A stretch of 64,000 bases of DNA from the NCBI RefSeq assembly GCF_002770725.1, contig NZ_NQVN01000001.1, positions 310,001 to 374,000 on the forward strand. The letters are read 5' to 3'. This stretch comes from Pleomorphomonas carboxyditropha. Its GTDB lineage: Bacteria; Pseudomonadota; Alphaproteobacteria; Rhizobiales; Pleomorphomonadaceae. Below, in pieces: positions 53,326 to 62,074 of this stretch. Both the position numbers and the translations under genes were made by a program. Below the pieces are notes generated by a model, which saw only the letters and a program-made list of their open reading frames with translations, was not told the DNA's origin and searched no databases. Position 1 is the first letter of the stretch. Each line of letters opens with the position of its first letter.

Positions 53326-53451
53326 CTCCCGATCGTGGTTCAGAAAACGTTGCCGTCATAAACCAAATTTTCTCCATTTCATGGCAAGCCTCAGGCCCGG
53401 AAGGAGAGATATGACGCTCTAGGAAGTTGTTGTCGAAGGACTTTTCGCTTC

Positions 53452-53994
53452 ATGATCGATCCGCTGGATCCAGGTACCTATGTGCGTCTCGACGCTTTGC
53501 GCGTCGGAATCGTCGACGACAGCGCCTATTTCCGCAAACTGGCGGAAACGATGCTCACCGCCTTCGGAGTCCGCGTCATCCTGCAGGCCGCGACCGAGGC
53601 GGAAGCGCTCACCATGGTCATGACGCAGTCGCCCGACGTCCTTCTGCTCGACTGGAACCTCGGAACGGCCGGCAACGGCGCCGCGCTGCTCGATCTGTTG
53701 CGCCGCCATCCCGACGAGCGGGTGTCGACGCTCGCCGTCGTCATGGTGACCGCCTATGCCGACAAGCGCCGCATGCTGACGGCGGTGGATCTCGGCGCCA
53801 ACGACGTGCTCGTCAAGCCGCTGTCGCCCCGCCGCCTCTACGAGCGCCTCGCCGAGCTGTCGTCGGTGCGGCAGGTCTATGCGCGCCGGAGCGGCCGGCT
53901 GGTGCCGGCGGTGCCGCCGGCCAAGGTCATCCACGAAGGCCCGAGCGAGATCATCCACGTGCGCTCGCCCCTCCACGGCAAGCCGATCCGCTGA
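53452..53994 (+). CDS. Single-domain response regulator (CheY-like)
   Basis: 180 residues. Receiver domain with acidic pair in VGIVDDSAYFRKL, phospho-acceptor Asp67 in LLLDWNL, Thr in VVMVTAYADKR, Lys in VLVKPLSPRRLYERL. No output domain; a C-terminal tail of about 40 residues is basic and Pro-rich. No histidine kinase gene is near, so the partner is unknown. Confidence 0.88.
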   Translation: MIDPLDPGTYVRLDALRVGIVDDSAYFRKLAETMLTAFGVRVILQAATEAEALTMVMTQSPDVLLLDWNLGTAGNGAALLDLLRRHPDERVSTLAVVMVTAYADKRRMLTAVDLGANDVLVKPLSPRRLYERLAELSSVRQVYARRSGRLVPAVPPAKVIHEGPSEIIHVRSPLHGKPIR

Positions 53995-54039
53995 TCCTGG
54001 TTGCCGCGGCGTCGGCTTTCTGGCTAAATCGCGGACATC

Positions 54040-55713
54040 ATGACCAATTCCTTTCGCACCCTGAAGCTCGCGCTCGCCCAGGCCAACCCGGTGATGGGCG
54101 ACATTTCCGGAAATCTCGACAAGGCGCGGCAGGCGCGTGCCGAGGCGGCGCGGCTCGGCGCCGATCTCCTCGTCCTGCCCGAGCTCTATATCGTCGGCTA
54201 CACGCCCGAGGATCTGGTGCTGAAGCCGGCCATTCAGCGCGACTGCCGCCGGGCGGTCGAACGGCTGGCCAGCGAGACGGCGGACGGCGGGCCGGCGGTG
54301 CTGGTCGGCACGCCCTGGATGGACGAGACGGGCGCGCTGCGCAATGCCGTCGCCCTCATCGAGGGCGGCGCCGTCGCCGCCCTGCGCTTCAAGGCCGACC
54401 TGCCCAACTATTCGGTGTTCGACGAGAAGCGGGTGTTCGTGCCGGGGCCGCTGCCGACGCCGGTGACCTTCCGCGGCGTCCGTCTCGGCCTGCCGGTCTG
54501 CGAGGACATCTGGAAGCCTGATGTCGTCGAGCACCTGTCGGAAACCGGCGCCGAGCTGCTCATCGTCATCAACGGCTCGCCCTATCGCTGGACGGTGACG
54601 CGCGAACGCCTCGACATCGCCACCGCCCGCGTCGTCGAAAGCGGCCTGCCCATGGTCTACGTCAACACCGTCGGCGGCCAGGACGAACTGGTGTTCGACG
54701 GCGCCAGCTTCGGGCTCAACCCGGACCACGAGCTGGCCTGTCGCCTGCCGGCCTTCCGCGAGGCGTTGGCGCTGGTCACGCTCGCCGAGGGCGAGGAGGG
54801 CTGGCGGATCGTTGCCGGCGATGTCGCGCCCTATCCGGACGTGCAGACGGCCAACTGGCTCGCCTGCGTCACCGGCCTGCGCGACTATGTCGAGAAGAAC
54901 CGCTTCCCCGGCGTGGTGCTCGGCCTGTCGGGCGGCATCGATTCGGCCGTGGTGGCGGCGATGGCGGTCGACGCCTTCGGCGCGGACAAGGTCCGCTGCC
55001 TGATGCTGCCCTACCGCTACACGTCGGCCGACAGCCTGGAGGACGCGGCGCAATGCGCCGCCGCGCTCGGCGTTCCCTATGATGTCGTCGCCATCGCCGA
55101 TCCGGTCGAGGGCTTCCTGAAGGCGCTCGGGCCGCTGTTTGCCGGCACGCAGGTCGACACCACCGAGGAAAACCTGCAGTCGCGCGCCCGCGGCACCATC
55201 CTGATGGCGGTTTCCAACAAGTTCGGGTCGATGGTGCTGACCACCGGCAACAAGAGCGAGATGTCGGTCGGCTACTGCACGCTCTACGGCGACATGAACG
55301 GCGGCTTCAATCCGATCAAGGACCTCTACAAGATGCAGGTCTACGGCCTCGCCGAATGGCGCAACGCCCATCGGCCGGACGGCCTGAAGGGCCCGGCCGG
55401 CGAGGTGATCCCCAGGCGCATCATCACCAAGGCGCCGACCGCCGAGCTCAGGGAGAACCAGACCGACCAGGACAGCCTGCCGCCCTATCCGGTGCTCGAC
55501 GGCATCCTCAACGGCCTCGTCGAGGAGGAGAAGACGGTGGCCGAGCTGATCGCCGCCGGCTTCGAGGAGGCGACGGTGCGCCGCGTCGAGCACCTGCTCT
55601 ATATCGCCGAGTACAAGCGGCGGCAGGCGGCGCCCGGCGTCAAGATCACCACCAAGAACTTCGGCCGCGACCGCCGCTATCCGATTACAAATAGGTTCAG
55701 GGACCGGGGCTGA
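54040..55713 (+). CDS. nadE: Glutamine-dependent NAD+ synthetase
   Basis: 557 residues. N-terminal nitrilase-type glutaminase with E-K-C triad (VLPELYIVGY, RFKADLPNY, LPVCEDIWKPDV) and C-terminal synthetase with the PP-loop LGLSGGIDSAVVAAMAVD and TTGNKSEMSVGY. Converts deamido-NAD+ to NAD+ with ATP and glutamine-derived ammonia. Start ATG 54040. Confidence 0.95.
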   Translation: MTNSFRTLKLALAQANPVMGDISGNLDKARQARAEAARLGADLLVLPELYIVGYTPEDLVLKPAIQRDCRRAVERLASETADGGPAVLVGTPWMDETGALRNAVALIEGGAVAALRFKADLPNYSVFDEKRVFVPGPLPTPVTFRGVRLGLPVCEDIWKPDVVEHLSETGAELLIVINGSPYRWTVTRERLDIATARVVESGLPMVYVNTVGGQDELVFDGASFGLNPDHELACRLPAFREALALVTLAEGEEGWRIVAGDVAPYPDVQTANWLACVTGLRDYVEKNRFPGVVLGLSGGIDSAVVAAMAVDAFGADKVRCLMLPYRYTSADSLEDAAQCAAALGVPYDVVAIADPVEGFLKALGPLFAGTQVDTTEENLQSRARGTILMAVSNKFGSMVLTTGNKSEMSVGYCTLYGDMNGGFNPIKDLYKMQVYGLAEWRNAHRPDGLKGPAGEVIPRRIITKAPTAELRENQTDQDSLPPYPVLDGILNGLVEEEKTVAELIAAGFEEATVRRVEHLLYIAEYKRRQAAPGVKITTKNFGRDRRYPITNRFRDRG

Positions 55714-55799
55714 AGTCCGCATTCCACCGGACTGGTCTCTGCTACGACTAAAGTCGAACATCGCTTCGCCGCCTGCCATATTGGCGGCGGAGCGATGCC

Positions 55800-56282
55800 A
55801 TGCCGTTCGATCTTCTCACCGTCGTCCGGGCCGTCCACGTGCTGGTCGTCACCTTCTGGATCGGCGGCATCTTCTACGTCACCTTCGTCCTGCATCCGGC
55901 GATCATCCGGGCGGCGCCGCCGGAAGGCCGGCACAAGCTGTTCAAGGCGATGCACCATCCGTTCGGCAAGCTGACGCGCTGGTCGATCGTGCTCGTCGGC
56001 CTCACCGGCCTCTACATGCTGGCCGACATGGACATGTGGGAGCGCTTCCTCGATCCGCATTCCTGGTACCTGCACCTGATGGTGCTGGTCTGGGGCTTCG
56101 AGGCGTTCATGCGCTTCGTCTACGGGCCGTTGCACATGCATCCGAGGAACGACCGGTGGGCGGAGACCAGGCCCGACGCGGTATTCGCCGGCATGGTGCA
56201 GCGGCAACGCGCCATCGGCCTGATATCGATCCCGGCCATCCTGGCGGCGGTGATGGGCGCCCACGGCTATCTGCCGTTCTGA
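55800..56282 (+). CDS. Four-helix membrane protein, CopD/HemJ-like
   Basis: 160 residues, GGAG before ATG 55800. Four hydrophobic segments. His residues on helices (RAVHVLVVTFWIGGIFYV; MHHPFGKLTRWSIVLVGLTGLYML; YLHLMVLVWGFEAFMRFVYGPLHMHP) resemble haem- or copper-binding CopD/UPF0093-type proteins. Function is not settled; a haem-linked or copper role is possible. Confidence 0.72.
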   Translation: MPFDLLTVVRAVHVLVVTFWIGGIFYVTFVLHPAIIRAAPPEGRHKLFKAMHHPFGKLTRWSIVLVGLTGLYMLADMDMWERFLDPHSWYLHLMVLVWGFEAFMRFVYGPLHMHPRNDRWAETRPDAVFAGMVQRQRAIGLISIPAILAAVMGAHGYLPF

Positions 56283-56298
56283 ACGGCGGGCAAGACCG

Positions 56299-57036
56299 TC
56301 ACTTGTAGGGCGGAATGGGGATCGCCCGGTAGGCGGCGCGCAGCGCCGCGCTCCAGCGTTCGCGCAGGTCGTGGAAATAGGGTTCGCCCGCTTCGATGCG
56401 GTGCAGGATGTCGTGGGCGATGGCGTCGCGCTTCACCGTCACCAGGTCGATCGGCATGCCGACGCCGAGGTTGGAGCGCATGGTGGAATCCATCGAGATC
56501 AGGCCGAGCTTGGTCGCCTCGATCAGGTCGGTGGCGAAGGTGATGGCGCGGTCGAGCACCGGCTTGCCGTATTTATGCTCGCCGATCTGCAGAAAGGGCG
56601 TGTCCTCGGTCGCCTCGATGAAATTGCCCTGGCGGTAGACCATGAACAGGCGGAGGCGCCCCTTGGCCACCTGGCCGCCGACCAAGAGGGTCACCTCGAA
56701 GCCGGCGTTGGACTGTTCCAGCGCCTCGCCGTCGATGCGGTAGACCTCGCGCACGGCGCGGCCGACGAGCTGGGCCGTCTTGAACATCGACGGCGTGGTC
56801 CAGATGGTCTCCGTCTGGCCGGTGTCCTTGTTCTCGATGCCCTCGTTGAGGAAGGACAGCACGGCCTGGGTGATGGCCAGGTTGCCGGCGGTGGCCACCG
56901 CGATCATCCGGTCGCCCGGCTTCTCGAAGATGTGCAGCTTCTTGTACTGGGAGACGTTGTCGAGACCGGCGTTGGTGCGCGTGTCCGCGATCATCGTCAG
57001 GCCTTCCTTGACGAGGATGCCAACGCAATAGGTCAT
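56299..57036 (-). CDS. Proteasome-type peptidase Anbu (BPH)
   Basis: 245 residues. Ntn-hydrolase proteasome fold: MTYCVGILVKEGLTMIADTRTNAGLDNVSQYKKLHIF, with Thr2 as the expected nucleophile after Met removal; VATAGNLAITQAV; VTLLVGGQVAKGRLRLFMVY; LGVGMPIDLVTVKRDAI. Anbu assembles into open-ring oligomers in related bacteria; its substrates are uncertain. The usual partner genes (alpha-E, circularly permuted ATP-grasp, transglutaminase-like) are not adjacent. Confidence 0.92.
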   Translation of the reverse strand: MTYCVGILVKEGLTMIADTRTNAGLDNVSQYKKLHIFEKPGDRMIAVATAGNLAITQAVLSFLNEGIENKDTGQTETIWTTPSMFKTAQLVGRAVREVYRIDGEALEQSNAGFEVTLLVGGQVAKGRLRLFMVYRQGNFIEATEDTPFLQIGEHKYGKPVLDRAITFATDLIEATKLGLISMDSTMRSNLGVGMPIDLVTVKRDAIAHDILHRIEAGEPYFHDLRERWSAALRAAYRAIPIPPYK

Positions 57037-57163
57037 CTCTTTCTCCCGAGCGGCCAGAATTCCGTTCTGTTTAGAACATCGGTCTCTGATTCCAAAGCGT
57101 CATTTGAAGCGGACGGCCGGGGCCGGGCGCAACATTGCCTTCGCGGGGGAGACGGCAAAGAAA

Positions 57164-57193
57164 AGGCCGGATATCCAGCTGGATATCCGGCCT
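57164..57193 (-). terminator. 30-bp perfect palindrome, possible terminator
   Basis: AGGCCGGATATCCAG followed directly by its exact complement CTGGATATCCGGCCT. On the minus strand it is followed by TTTCTTTGCC. Either an intrinsic terminator for a transcript coming from the Fur/Mur-like box or a dyad binding site. Confidence 0.45.
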
Positions 57194-57421
57194 GAAGTCT
57201 GCGATCGCCCGCACGGACAACGCGGGGAGCCGATCGTTTGGCGGAAACCGCCGAAGCACCACCGTCGCAGGAAGGGAGTGACTGACCCACGGCGACGAAG
57301 ACGACGGGCGCCGCGCGACCAGCGACCGTCCTCCCTTGAACAACCAGGCTCGGCCTGGAGACGATGCGACACCATCTGAAAGCGCTTCGGCGGCAGCAAT
57401 TCGCGTCGGCGCTCTCTTGTT

Positions 57422-57440
57422 GCAAATGATTATCATTTCT
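57422..57440. promoter_or_regulatory. Fur/Mur-like box
   Basis: GCAAATGATTATCATTTCT contains the 13-bp core AATGATTATCATT of the classical Fur box and a GCAAAT...ATTT layout like rhizobial Mur sites. No annotated start codon lies within 380 bp on either side in a suitable direction except Anbu, 385 bp away. Confidence 0.5.
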
Positions 57441-57519
57441 ACCCCGTCATCCTGCCGCCGGACAATCCGGGAAAATGCGGGGAGGGGCGAAATTCTTGAG
57501 GTTGAATGTCCGAAAATGC

Positions 57520-57560
57520 AAAAAAAGCGGGCGCGGCACCCTTCGAGATGCCGCGCCCGC
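57520..57560 (-). terminator. Terminator of the alcohol dehydrogenase gene
   Basis: GCGGGCGCGGCA / TGCCGCGCCCGC (57527-57538 with 57549-57560), 10-nt loop, then seven T residues on the minus strand. Confidence 0.9.
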
Positions 57561-57585
57561 CTCAGGCCGTATGGGTCGTCTTTTC

Positions 57586-58728
57586 TCAGCCGTAGTAGGC
57601 GGCCGTGTAGAGCGCCTTGACGTCGGTCACCGAGGGAGTACCGGGGTTGGTCAGCGTGCAGGGATCGGCGAAGGCGTTCTCGCTCATGCGGTTCAGGACC
57701 GTCTTGAACTTGGCCTCGTCGAAGTCGACCTCGTCGCAGTCCTTGAAGGTCGAGGGAATGGCCAGCTTCTTGTTGAGATTGCGGATCGCCTGAGCCAGGT
57801 CGTCGATGCCGAGCAGCCGCTCCGCATAGGCGTACTTGTCGGTGAACTGCCGGTTGAAGTCGATGACGTAGGGCAGCATGATGGCGTTGGCGAGACCATG
57901 GGTCACGCCGAACTCGCCGCCGATCTTGTGGGCCATCGAGTGCACGAGGCCGAGCGAGGCGTTGGTGAAGGCCATGCCGGCCAGCGCCGAGGCGTTGTGC
58001 ATGTTGAAGCGCGCCGTCTTGTCGGTGGGCGTCGTGTAGGCCTTTTCGAGGTTCTCCAGCACCAGCTTGATCGCTTCCACCGCGTAGGGGTCGGTGAACG
58101 AGGTGGCGGCGATGGAGGCCACCGCCTCGACGGCGTGGCACATGACGTCCATGCCGGTGTTGGCGGTGACGTTGGGCGGCATCACCATCGGCAGGGCGGG
58201 ATCGAGGATGGCGATGTCCGGCACCATGTCGGCGGCGACGATCGGATACTTGATGTGGTTCTTGGTGTCGGTGATCACCGAGAAGGCGGTGATTTCCGAA
58301 GCGGTGCCGGACGTCGAGGGAATGGCGACGAAGCGGGCCTTGCTCCGGAGCGGCGGCATGGCGCCGACCGGGATGATGTCCTCGAAGGTGAGGTTCGGAT
58401 GCTCGTAGAAGCACCACATCACCTTGGCGGCGTCGAGGGCCGAGCCGCCGCCGATGGCGACGATCCAGTCGGGCTCGAAGTCCTGCATGGCCTTGGCGCC
58501 GCGCCAGACGGTTTCCACCGACGGGTTGGGCTCGACGCCGTCGATGACGATCGAATCGATGCCGCCCTGCTTCAGGATGGCGATCGCCTGGTCGAGGAAG
58601 CCGAAGCGCTTCATCGAGCTGCCGCCGGTGACCAGCGCCGCCTTCTTGCCCTTGAGATCGGCAAGCTTGGCGAGCGACCCTTCGCCATAGATGATGGTGC
58701 GGGGAATGGAGAAGTTCATCACGGTCAT
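57586..58728 (-). CDS. Iron-containing alcohol dehydrogenase
   Basis: 380 residues, AAGGAG 6 nt before ATG 58728. Group III ADH: Rossmann-like GGSSMKRFG, IVAIGGGSALDAAK (NAD site), IPSTSGTASEITAFSVI, and metal ligands in GMDVMCHAVEA and LGLVHSMAHKIGGEFGVTHG. Interconverts a primary alcohol or diol and its aldehyde with NAD(P)H; the substrate (butanol, 1,3-propanediol or lactaldehyde type) is not predictable. Confidence 0.93.
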   Translation of the reverse strand: MTVMNFSIPRTIIYGEGSLAKLADLKGKKAALVTGGSSMKRFGFLDQAIAILKQGGIDSIVIDGVEPNPSVETVWRGAKAMQDFEPDWIVAIGGGSALDAAKVMWCFYEHPNLTFEDIIPVGAMPPLRSKARFVAIPSTSGTASEITAFSVITDTKNHIKYPIVAADMVPDIAILDPALPMVMPPNVTANTGMDVMCHAVEAVASIAATSFTDPYAVEAIKLVLENLEKAYTTPTDKTARFNMHNASALAGMAFTNASLGLVHSMAHKIGGEFGVTHGLANAIMLPYVIDFNRQFTDKYAYAERLLGIDDLAQAIRNLNKKLAIPSTFKDCDEVDFDEAKFKTVLNRMSENAFADPCTLTNPGTPSVTDVKALYTAAYYG

Positions 58729-59239
58729 GTCTGTCTCCTTGTCGGAACGAGGGGAGGGCTCGTCCGGACATGAGGGGTCCGTTCCGGCTCCCTGCGGGAG
58801 ACGGGTGGCAGGCGGGCTCTCGATTGCGAATTCTGGCGTGGAGTCAGGAGGTTGACCGACGCCTGAGGAGCGATTTCCTGATGCCTAGATCAAACTTTGG
58901 CGGCGGAAACACAAGCCACTTAAAAACGTTTAAGTCCTTGGGGTTGCGATATAAACGGTTTACCTGCCAATCATTGTCATCTAGGCCGTTCACGCTCTAT
59001 CGGGGGCCTTTCGGAGCGGGGGGGCCACGGGCTCGGTCACAGGCGTTTCGTTGCGCTGGGAGCGGAAGGCCGCGAAGCCTCCTGAAGACGGCGCGCCGCG
59101 GGCAATGGTGAACGGCGCGATTTGGCCTCCACGAGCGCGGTCATTCCGCCGATATCGATTTTTTCGGGGAACAATATCGCCCCGAGCCGGTTCGGAGGGG
59201 GCGAGACCGAGCGTCTCGACACCGAAAGGAGTGACGAAA
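58729..59239. other. 510-bp gap upstream of adh and the stress-protein gene
   Basis: Divergent region. Two similar sites, TAAAAACGTTTAAG near 58921 and ATATAAACGGTTTACC near 58950, may bind a regulator of adh. The right end holds an EcfG-type promoter. No gene supported. Confidence 0.4.
59168..59192 (+). promoter_or_regulatory. EcfG-type general-stress promoter
   Basis: GGAAC (59168-59172), 17 bp, GTT (59190-59192), the alphaproteobacterial sigma-EcfG consensus (GGAAC-N16/17-(C)GTT). It lies 47 bp ahead of the start of a KGG-type stress protein, so function and promoter agree. Confidence 0.6.
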
Positions 59240-59452
59240 ATGCCAAATCAAGGCGGAAGCCACGAGCAGCACGTCAAGTCCGGCGAGCAGAGCCACAAGA
59301 ACGATCCCAAGAAGCAAGGCAGCCAGCAGCAGCACCAGAGCGACAACCGCAATCAAGCCCAACAGGGCGGCGGCCATCGCGGCGGCAGCGGCAACTTTGC
59401 CGAAGATCGCGAGCGGGCCTCCGAGGCCGGTCGCAAGGGCGGTCAGTCCTAG
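59240..59452 (+). CDS. KGG-repeat general stress protein
   Basis: 70 residues, AAAGGAG before ATG 59240. Very hydrophilic, Gln/His/Gly/Lys-rich (SGEQSHKNDPKKQGSQQQHQ; NRNQAQQGGGHRGG) and ending with one KGG motif FAEDRERASEAGRKGGQS, as in GsiB/Ymd-type proteins. Probably intrinsically disordered and desiccation- or starvation-linked by family. Preceded by an EcfG-type promoter. Confidence 0.82.
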   Translation: MPNQGGSHEQHVKSGEQSHKNDPKKQGSQQQHQSDNRNQAQQGGGHRGGSGNFAEDRERASEAGRKGGQS

Positions 59453-59462
59453 CGGTAACAAG

Positions 59463-59491
59463 GGGAGCCCGCCGGGCGGGCTCCCTTTGCT
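59463..59491 (+). terminator. Terminator of the KGG stress-protein gene
   Basis: GGGAGCCCG / CGGGCTCCC (59463-59471 with 59477-59485), then TTTGCTTT. Confidence 0.85.
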
Positions 59492-59507
59492 TTCGCTGCT
59501 CGCGCTA

Positions 59508-59808
59508 TGGTGCGGACGACGGGACTCGAACCCGTACTCTCATAGAGAAGCAGATTTTCGTACCACCTCGGCTTTCGCCGCCGCCTTCCGGCGTTCGTGG
59601 TCCGGACTGTCCCTTCGCCGTGGCCCCGAAGGCTTTAGGCGCCACCCGTCCAGTCTCTACACCTTCCCTCGAAGAGGGCTTGGCTCGGGATTGGCCTGGG
59701 GCATCTGCCCGTTAGCGTTCCCCGACTTTGAGCGGTTCTACTCCACGGATTTCCCCGCGGGCACTCCAATTGTAAAGTCTGCTGCGTCTACCATTTCGCC
59801 ACGTCCGC
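59508..59808 (-). tRNA. tRNA-Leu(UAA), interrupted by a group I intron
   Basis: The 5' exon is 59808-59775 (34 nt: acceptor GCGGACG, D-arm GCG...CGC, anticodon stem GCAGA, loop C-U-U34). The 3' exon is 59558-59508 (AAAA, TCTGC, long variable arm TCTCTATGAGAG, T-arm ACGGGTTCGAGTCCCGT, acceptor CGTCCGC, A, encoded CCA). Joined exons give anticodon loop CUUAAAA, so the anticodon is UAA. All stems pair, and the long variable arm is right for Leu. Confidence 0.93.
59559..59774 (-). ncRNA. Group I intron in tRNA-Leu(UAA)
   Basis: 216 nt between U34 and A35. The 3' end is G (TGGTACG, the terminal omega-G). An internal guide GAGU (59766-59763) can pair with exon ACUU, leaving the required U-G at the 5' site. 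Core elements, read on the minus strand: GGCCAATCCCGAGCCAA (59696-59680, P/Q), GAGACTGGACGGGTGG (59657-59642, R) and GGGACAGTCC (59613-59604, S). No homing endonuclease frame. Self-splicing is expected from the family, not shown. Confidence 0.9.
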
Positions 59809-59933
59809 GTTGCCAGCGATATTGCCGGCGAAGACGAACGGGTCAAGCCCCGATCGCCACGGACCGACGCGATAAACAGATGGTGGACGGCGCTTCATCG
59901 GAGGTCGGAGCGCCGCCCGCGAACAAGGGCGGC

Positions 59934-60329
59934 TCAGCCGCAGATCGCCGGGGCCGGAACGCCCTTGCCGTCCAGCACCGACAGGCGAACGCTGGCCGTG
60001 CCGGACCTGACGAGGCCGATCTCGCTTGCCGCGCCGCGCGCCAGGTCGATCACCCGGCCCTTGATGAAGGGGCCCCGATCGTTGATGCGCACCACCACGG
60101 TGCGGCCGTTCTTGAGATTTCGGACCTCGACGAGGGTGCCGAAGGGCAGGGTGCGGTGGGCGGCGGTGCGGGCTCCGGGCCTCATGCGCTCGCCGCTGGC
60201 GGTGCGTCCCTGCTCGGCGTACCAGGAGGCTTTGCCGCACTGCGCGAGTGCCGGCGCTGCCTGGTGAAAAAACGCGACCGCCGCGGCGGCCGTGAAAAAA
60301 GCGCGCATGGCGCTTGTTTTGAAGGGCAT
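59934..60329 (-). CDS. RlpA-like septal-ring lytic transglycosylase, short form
   Basis: 131 residues from ATG 60329 (AGGATT upstream). Signal peptide to about APALAQ, then a double-psi beta-barrel: [64 protein letters not shown] with the catalytic Asp. No SPOR domain, so septal targeting by denuded glycan is not expected. Periplasmic. Confidence 0.88.
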   Translation of the reverse strand: MPFKTSAMRAFFTAAAAVAFFHQAAPALAQCGKASWYAEQGRTASGERMRPGARTAAHRTLPFGTLVEVRNLKNGRTVVVRINDRGPFIKGRVIDLARGAASEIGLVRSGTASVRLSVLDGKGVPAPAICG

Positions 60330-60542
60330 GCAATCAATCCTGTTGAAACCGCGTTGGCAGCGCGGACGAGCCTCCTTAGGGACCACCAGCGGTTACCGGT
60401 GATCAGCGACGGGCGCTCAAAACAGGGAGAAATGCGGCGAGAATCAGGCCATGGCTTTTCGGGCCGGACAACCGCAAGTCGGTTCATCCGGCGGAAAGGC
60501 CCGCGAATCAGTTATTTACATGGTGAACAAATTTTCACCAGA

Positions 60543-61064
60543 TCAGTCATTGCCCTGACGGGAAATGGGGGGCTGGAAGGCAAAGCCCATGTCCCAGGGG
60601 AAGTAGATCCAGGTATCCTGGCTGACCTCGGTGATGAAGGTATCGACCAGCGGCCGGCCCTTGGGCTTGGCGTAGACGGTGGCGAAATGCGCCTTCGGCA
60701 GCATGTCGCGGACGATGCGGGCCGTCTTGCCGGTGTCGACGAGGTCGTCGATGATCAGCACGCCGGCGCCTTCGCCGCCTTCGAGGGCGACGACCTCCCG
60801 GCTCACCTCCTTGATCACCTGCAGTTCGCCCTGCGAGGTATAGTCGTGGTAGGAGGCGATGCCGACCGTCTCGATGATGCGGATGTTGAGCTCGCGCGCC
60901 ACGATGGCCGCCGGCACCAGGCCGCCGCGGGTGATGCAGACGATGGCCTTCCATTCGCCGTGGCCGGCCAGCCGCCAGGCGAGCGCCCGGGCGTCGCGGT
61001 GGAACTGGTCCCAGGAAACGGGAAATGCCTTGGGAGCGAGCGGCTGGGCTTCTTGCGGGGACAT
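60543..61064 (-). CDS. gpt: Xanthine(-guanine) phosphoribosyltransferase
   Basis: 173 residues from ATG 61064 (GAGGA upstream; ATG 61079 is in frame). Salvages xanthine and guanine with PRPP. PRPP motif [17 protein letters not shown], base-side loop [14 protein letters not shown]-terminal [23 protein letters not shown] small hairpin TGGTGAA/TTCACCA (60521-60540) follows the stop. Confidence 0.92.
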   Translation of the reverse strand: MSPQEAQPLAPKAFPVSWDQFHRDARALAWRLAGHGEWKAIVCITRGGLVPAAIVARELNIRIIETVGIASYHDYTSQGELQVIKEVSREVVALEGGEGAGVLIIDDLVDTGKTARIVRDMLPKAHFATVYAKPKGRPLVDTFITEVSQDTWIYFPWDMGFAFQPPISRQGND

Positions 61065-61125
61065 CGCGGCGGTCCTCATCGTGATCTGGCTTGGGGCTTT
61101 CTCAAATGCCTGTTTCGCGTCGATT

Positions 61126-61893
61126 TCAATAGTCGGTGAGAGTGCTATCCCCGGCTTTGTCGCGGATGATGGCCGCGAGCATGGCTTCCACCGCCGCCTT
61201 GGCGGCCGCCAGCGCCACCGGATCGCGCGAGCGGATCACCAGCTTGGTCGAGAAGTTGCGGGCGGCGAGGATCGGATAGCTGCCGATGGAGACGAGCGGA
61301 TGCGTCCTCGCCACCTCGGCGAGCGCCGTGCCGATCATGCCTTCGCCGAACGGGCAGTCGACGGTGATCGACTGGACCGGCACGCCGACCTCGAGCTCCT
61401 TCTCGACGTTGAGCAGCATGGCCTGCATGATCTTCGGCACGCCGGCCATGACGAAGACGTTGCCGATGTGGAAGCCCGGCGCCTTGGAGACGGGGTTGTC
61501 GATCAGCGTGGCACCCACCGGGATGCGGGCCATCCTGAGCCGCGCCTCGGTCAGCTCCTCCGGGGTCGCATAGTGCCGGCGCAGGATCTCGACGGCGTCG
61601 GGGTGATGCTCGATGGCGATGCCGAACGCCTTGGCCACCGCGTCGGCGGTGATGTCGTCGTGGGTCGGCCCGATGCCGCCGGTGGTGAAGACATAGGTAT
61701 AGGCGGCCCTCAGCGCATTGAGCGCCGCCACGATGCGGTCCTCCTCGTCGGGAACGACGCGGATTTCCTTGAGGTCGATGCCGATTTCGGTGAGGAAGGC
61801 GGCGATATGGCCGGAGTTGCTGTCGCGGGTGCGGCCGGAAAGGATCTCGTCGCCGATGATCAGGACGGCGGCGGTGAGAGACTGGTTTGTCAT
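61126..61893 (-). CDS. Molybdopterin-binding-fold protein, CinA N-terminal type
   Basis: 255 residues from ATG 61893. MoaB/Mog fold: [57 protein letters not shown], then [21 protein letters not shown]. Lacks the C-terminal PncC amidase domain of full CinA. Related CinA domains hydrolyse ADP-ribose; that activity is possible but unproven here. Confidence 0.85.
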   Translation of the reverse strand: MTNQSLTAAVLIIGDEILSGRTRDSNSGHIAAFLTEIGIDLKEIRVVPDEEDRIVAALNALRAAYTYVFTTGGIGPTHDDITADAVAKAFGIAIEHHPDAVEILRRHYATPEELTEARLRMARIPVGATLIDNPVSKAPGFHIGNVFVMAGVPKIMQAMLLNVEKELEVGVPVQSITVDCPFGEGMIGTALAEVARTHPLVSIGSYPILAARNFSTKLVIRSRDPVALAAAKAAVEAMLAAIIRDKAGDSTLTDY

Positions 61894-62074
61894 GGATATG
61901 CGAGCCTTTGGAATCGTCGCCCTGTTGTCGGGGATTCCGGCCGCGGAGACAACCATCAACATTACGCGGAATTAAAGGTCGGCCTCTGTTTCTGCCGCCG
62001 GATTGACGCAATCGCGCAAGATAAGGCGCCCATTGCCGGGCACCCGCCCAGCGTTTATTGCTTTCAGGTCGTCC

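Larger units (their letters stand above)
57037..57585. other. 550-bp gap with metal box, palindrome and adh terminator
   Basis: Between Anbu and adh, both on the minus strand. It holds the Fur/Mur-like site (57422-57440), a 30-bp palindrome (57164-57193) and the adh terminator. Minus- and plus-strand frames in between have no similarity, so the segment between box and palindrome could be a small RNA. Confidence 0.5.

Noticed and set aside
57033..57425. 130-codon minus-strand frame between the metal box and Anbu
   Set aside because: Runs through a perfect palindrome, has no similarity and no ribosome site; the segment is better seen as non-coding.
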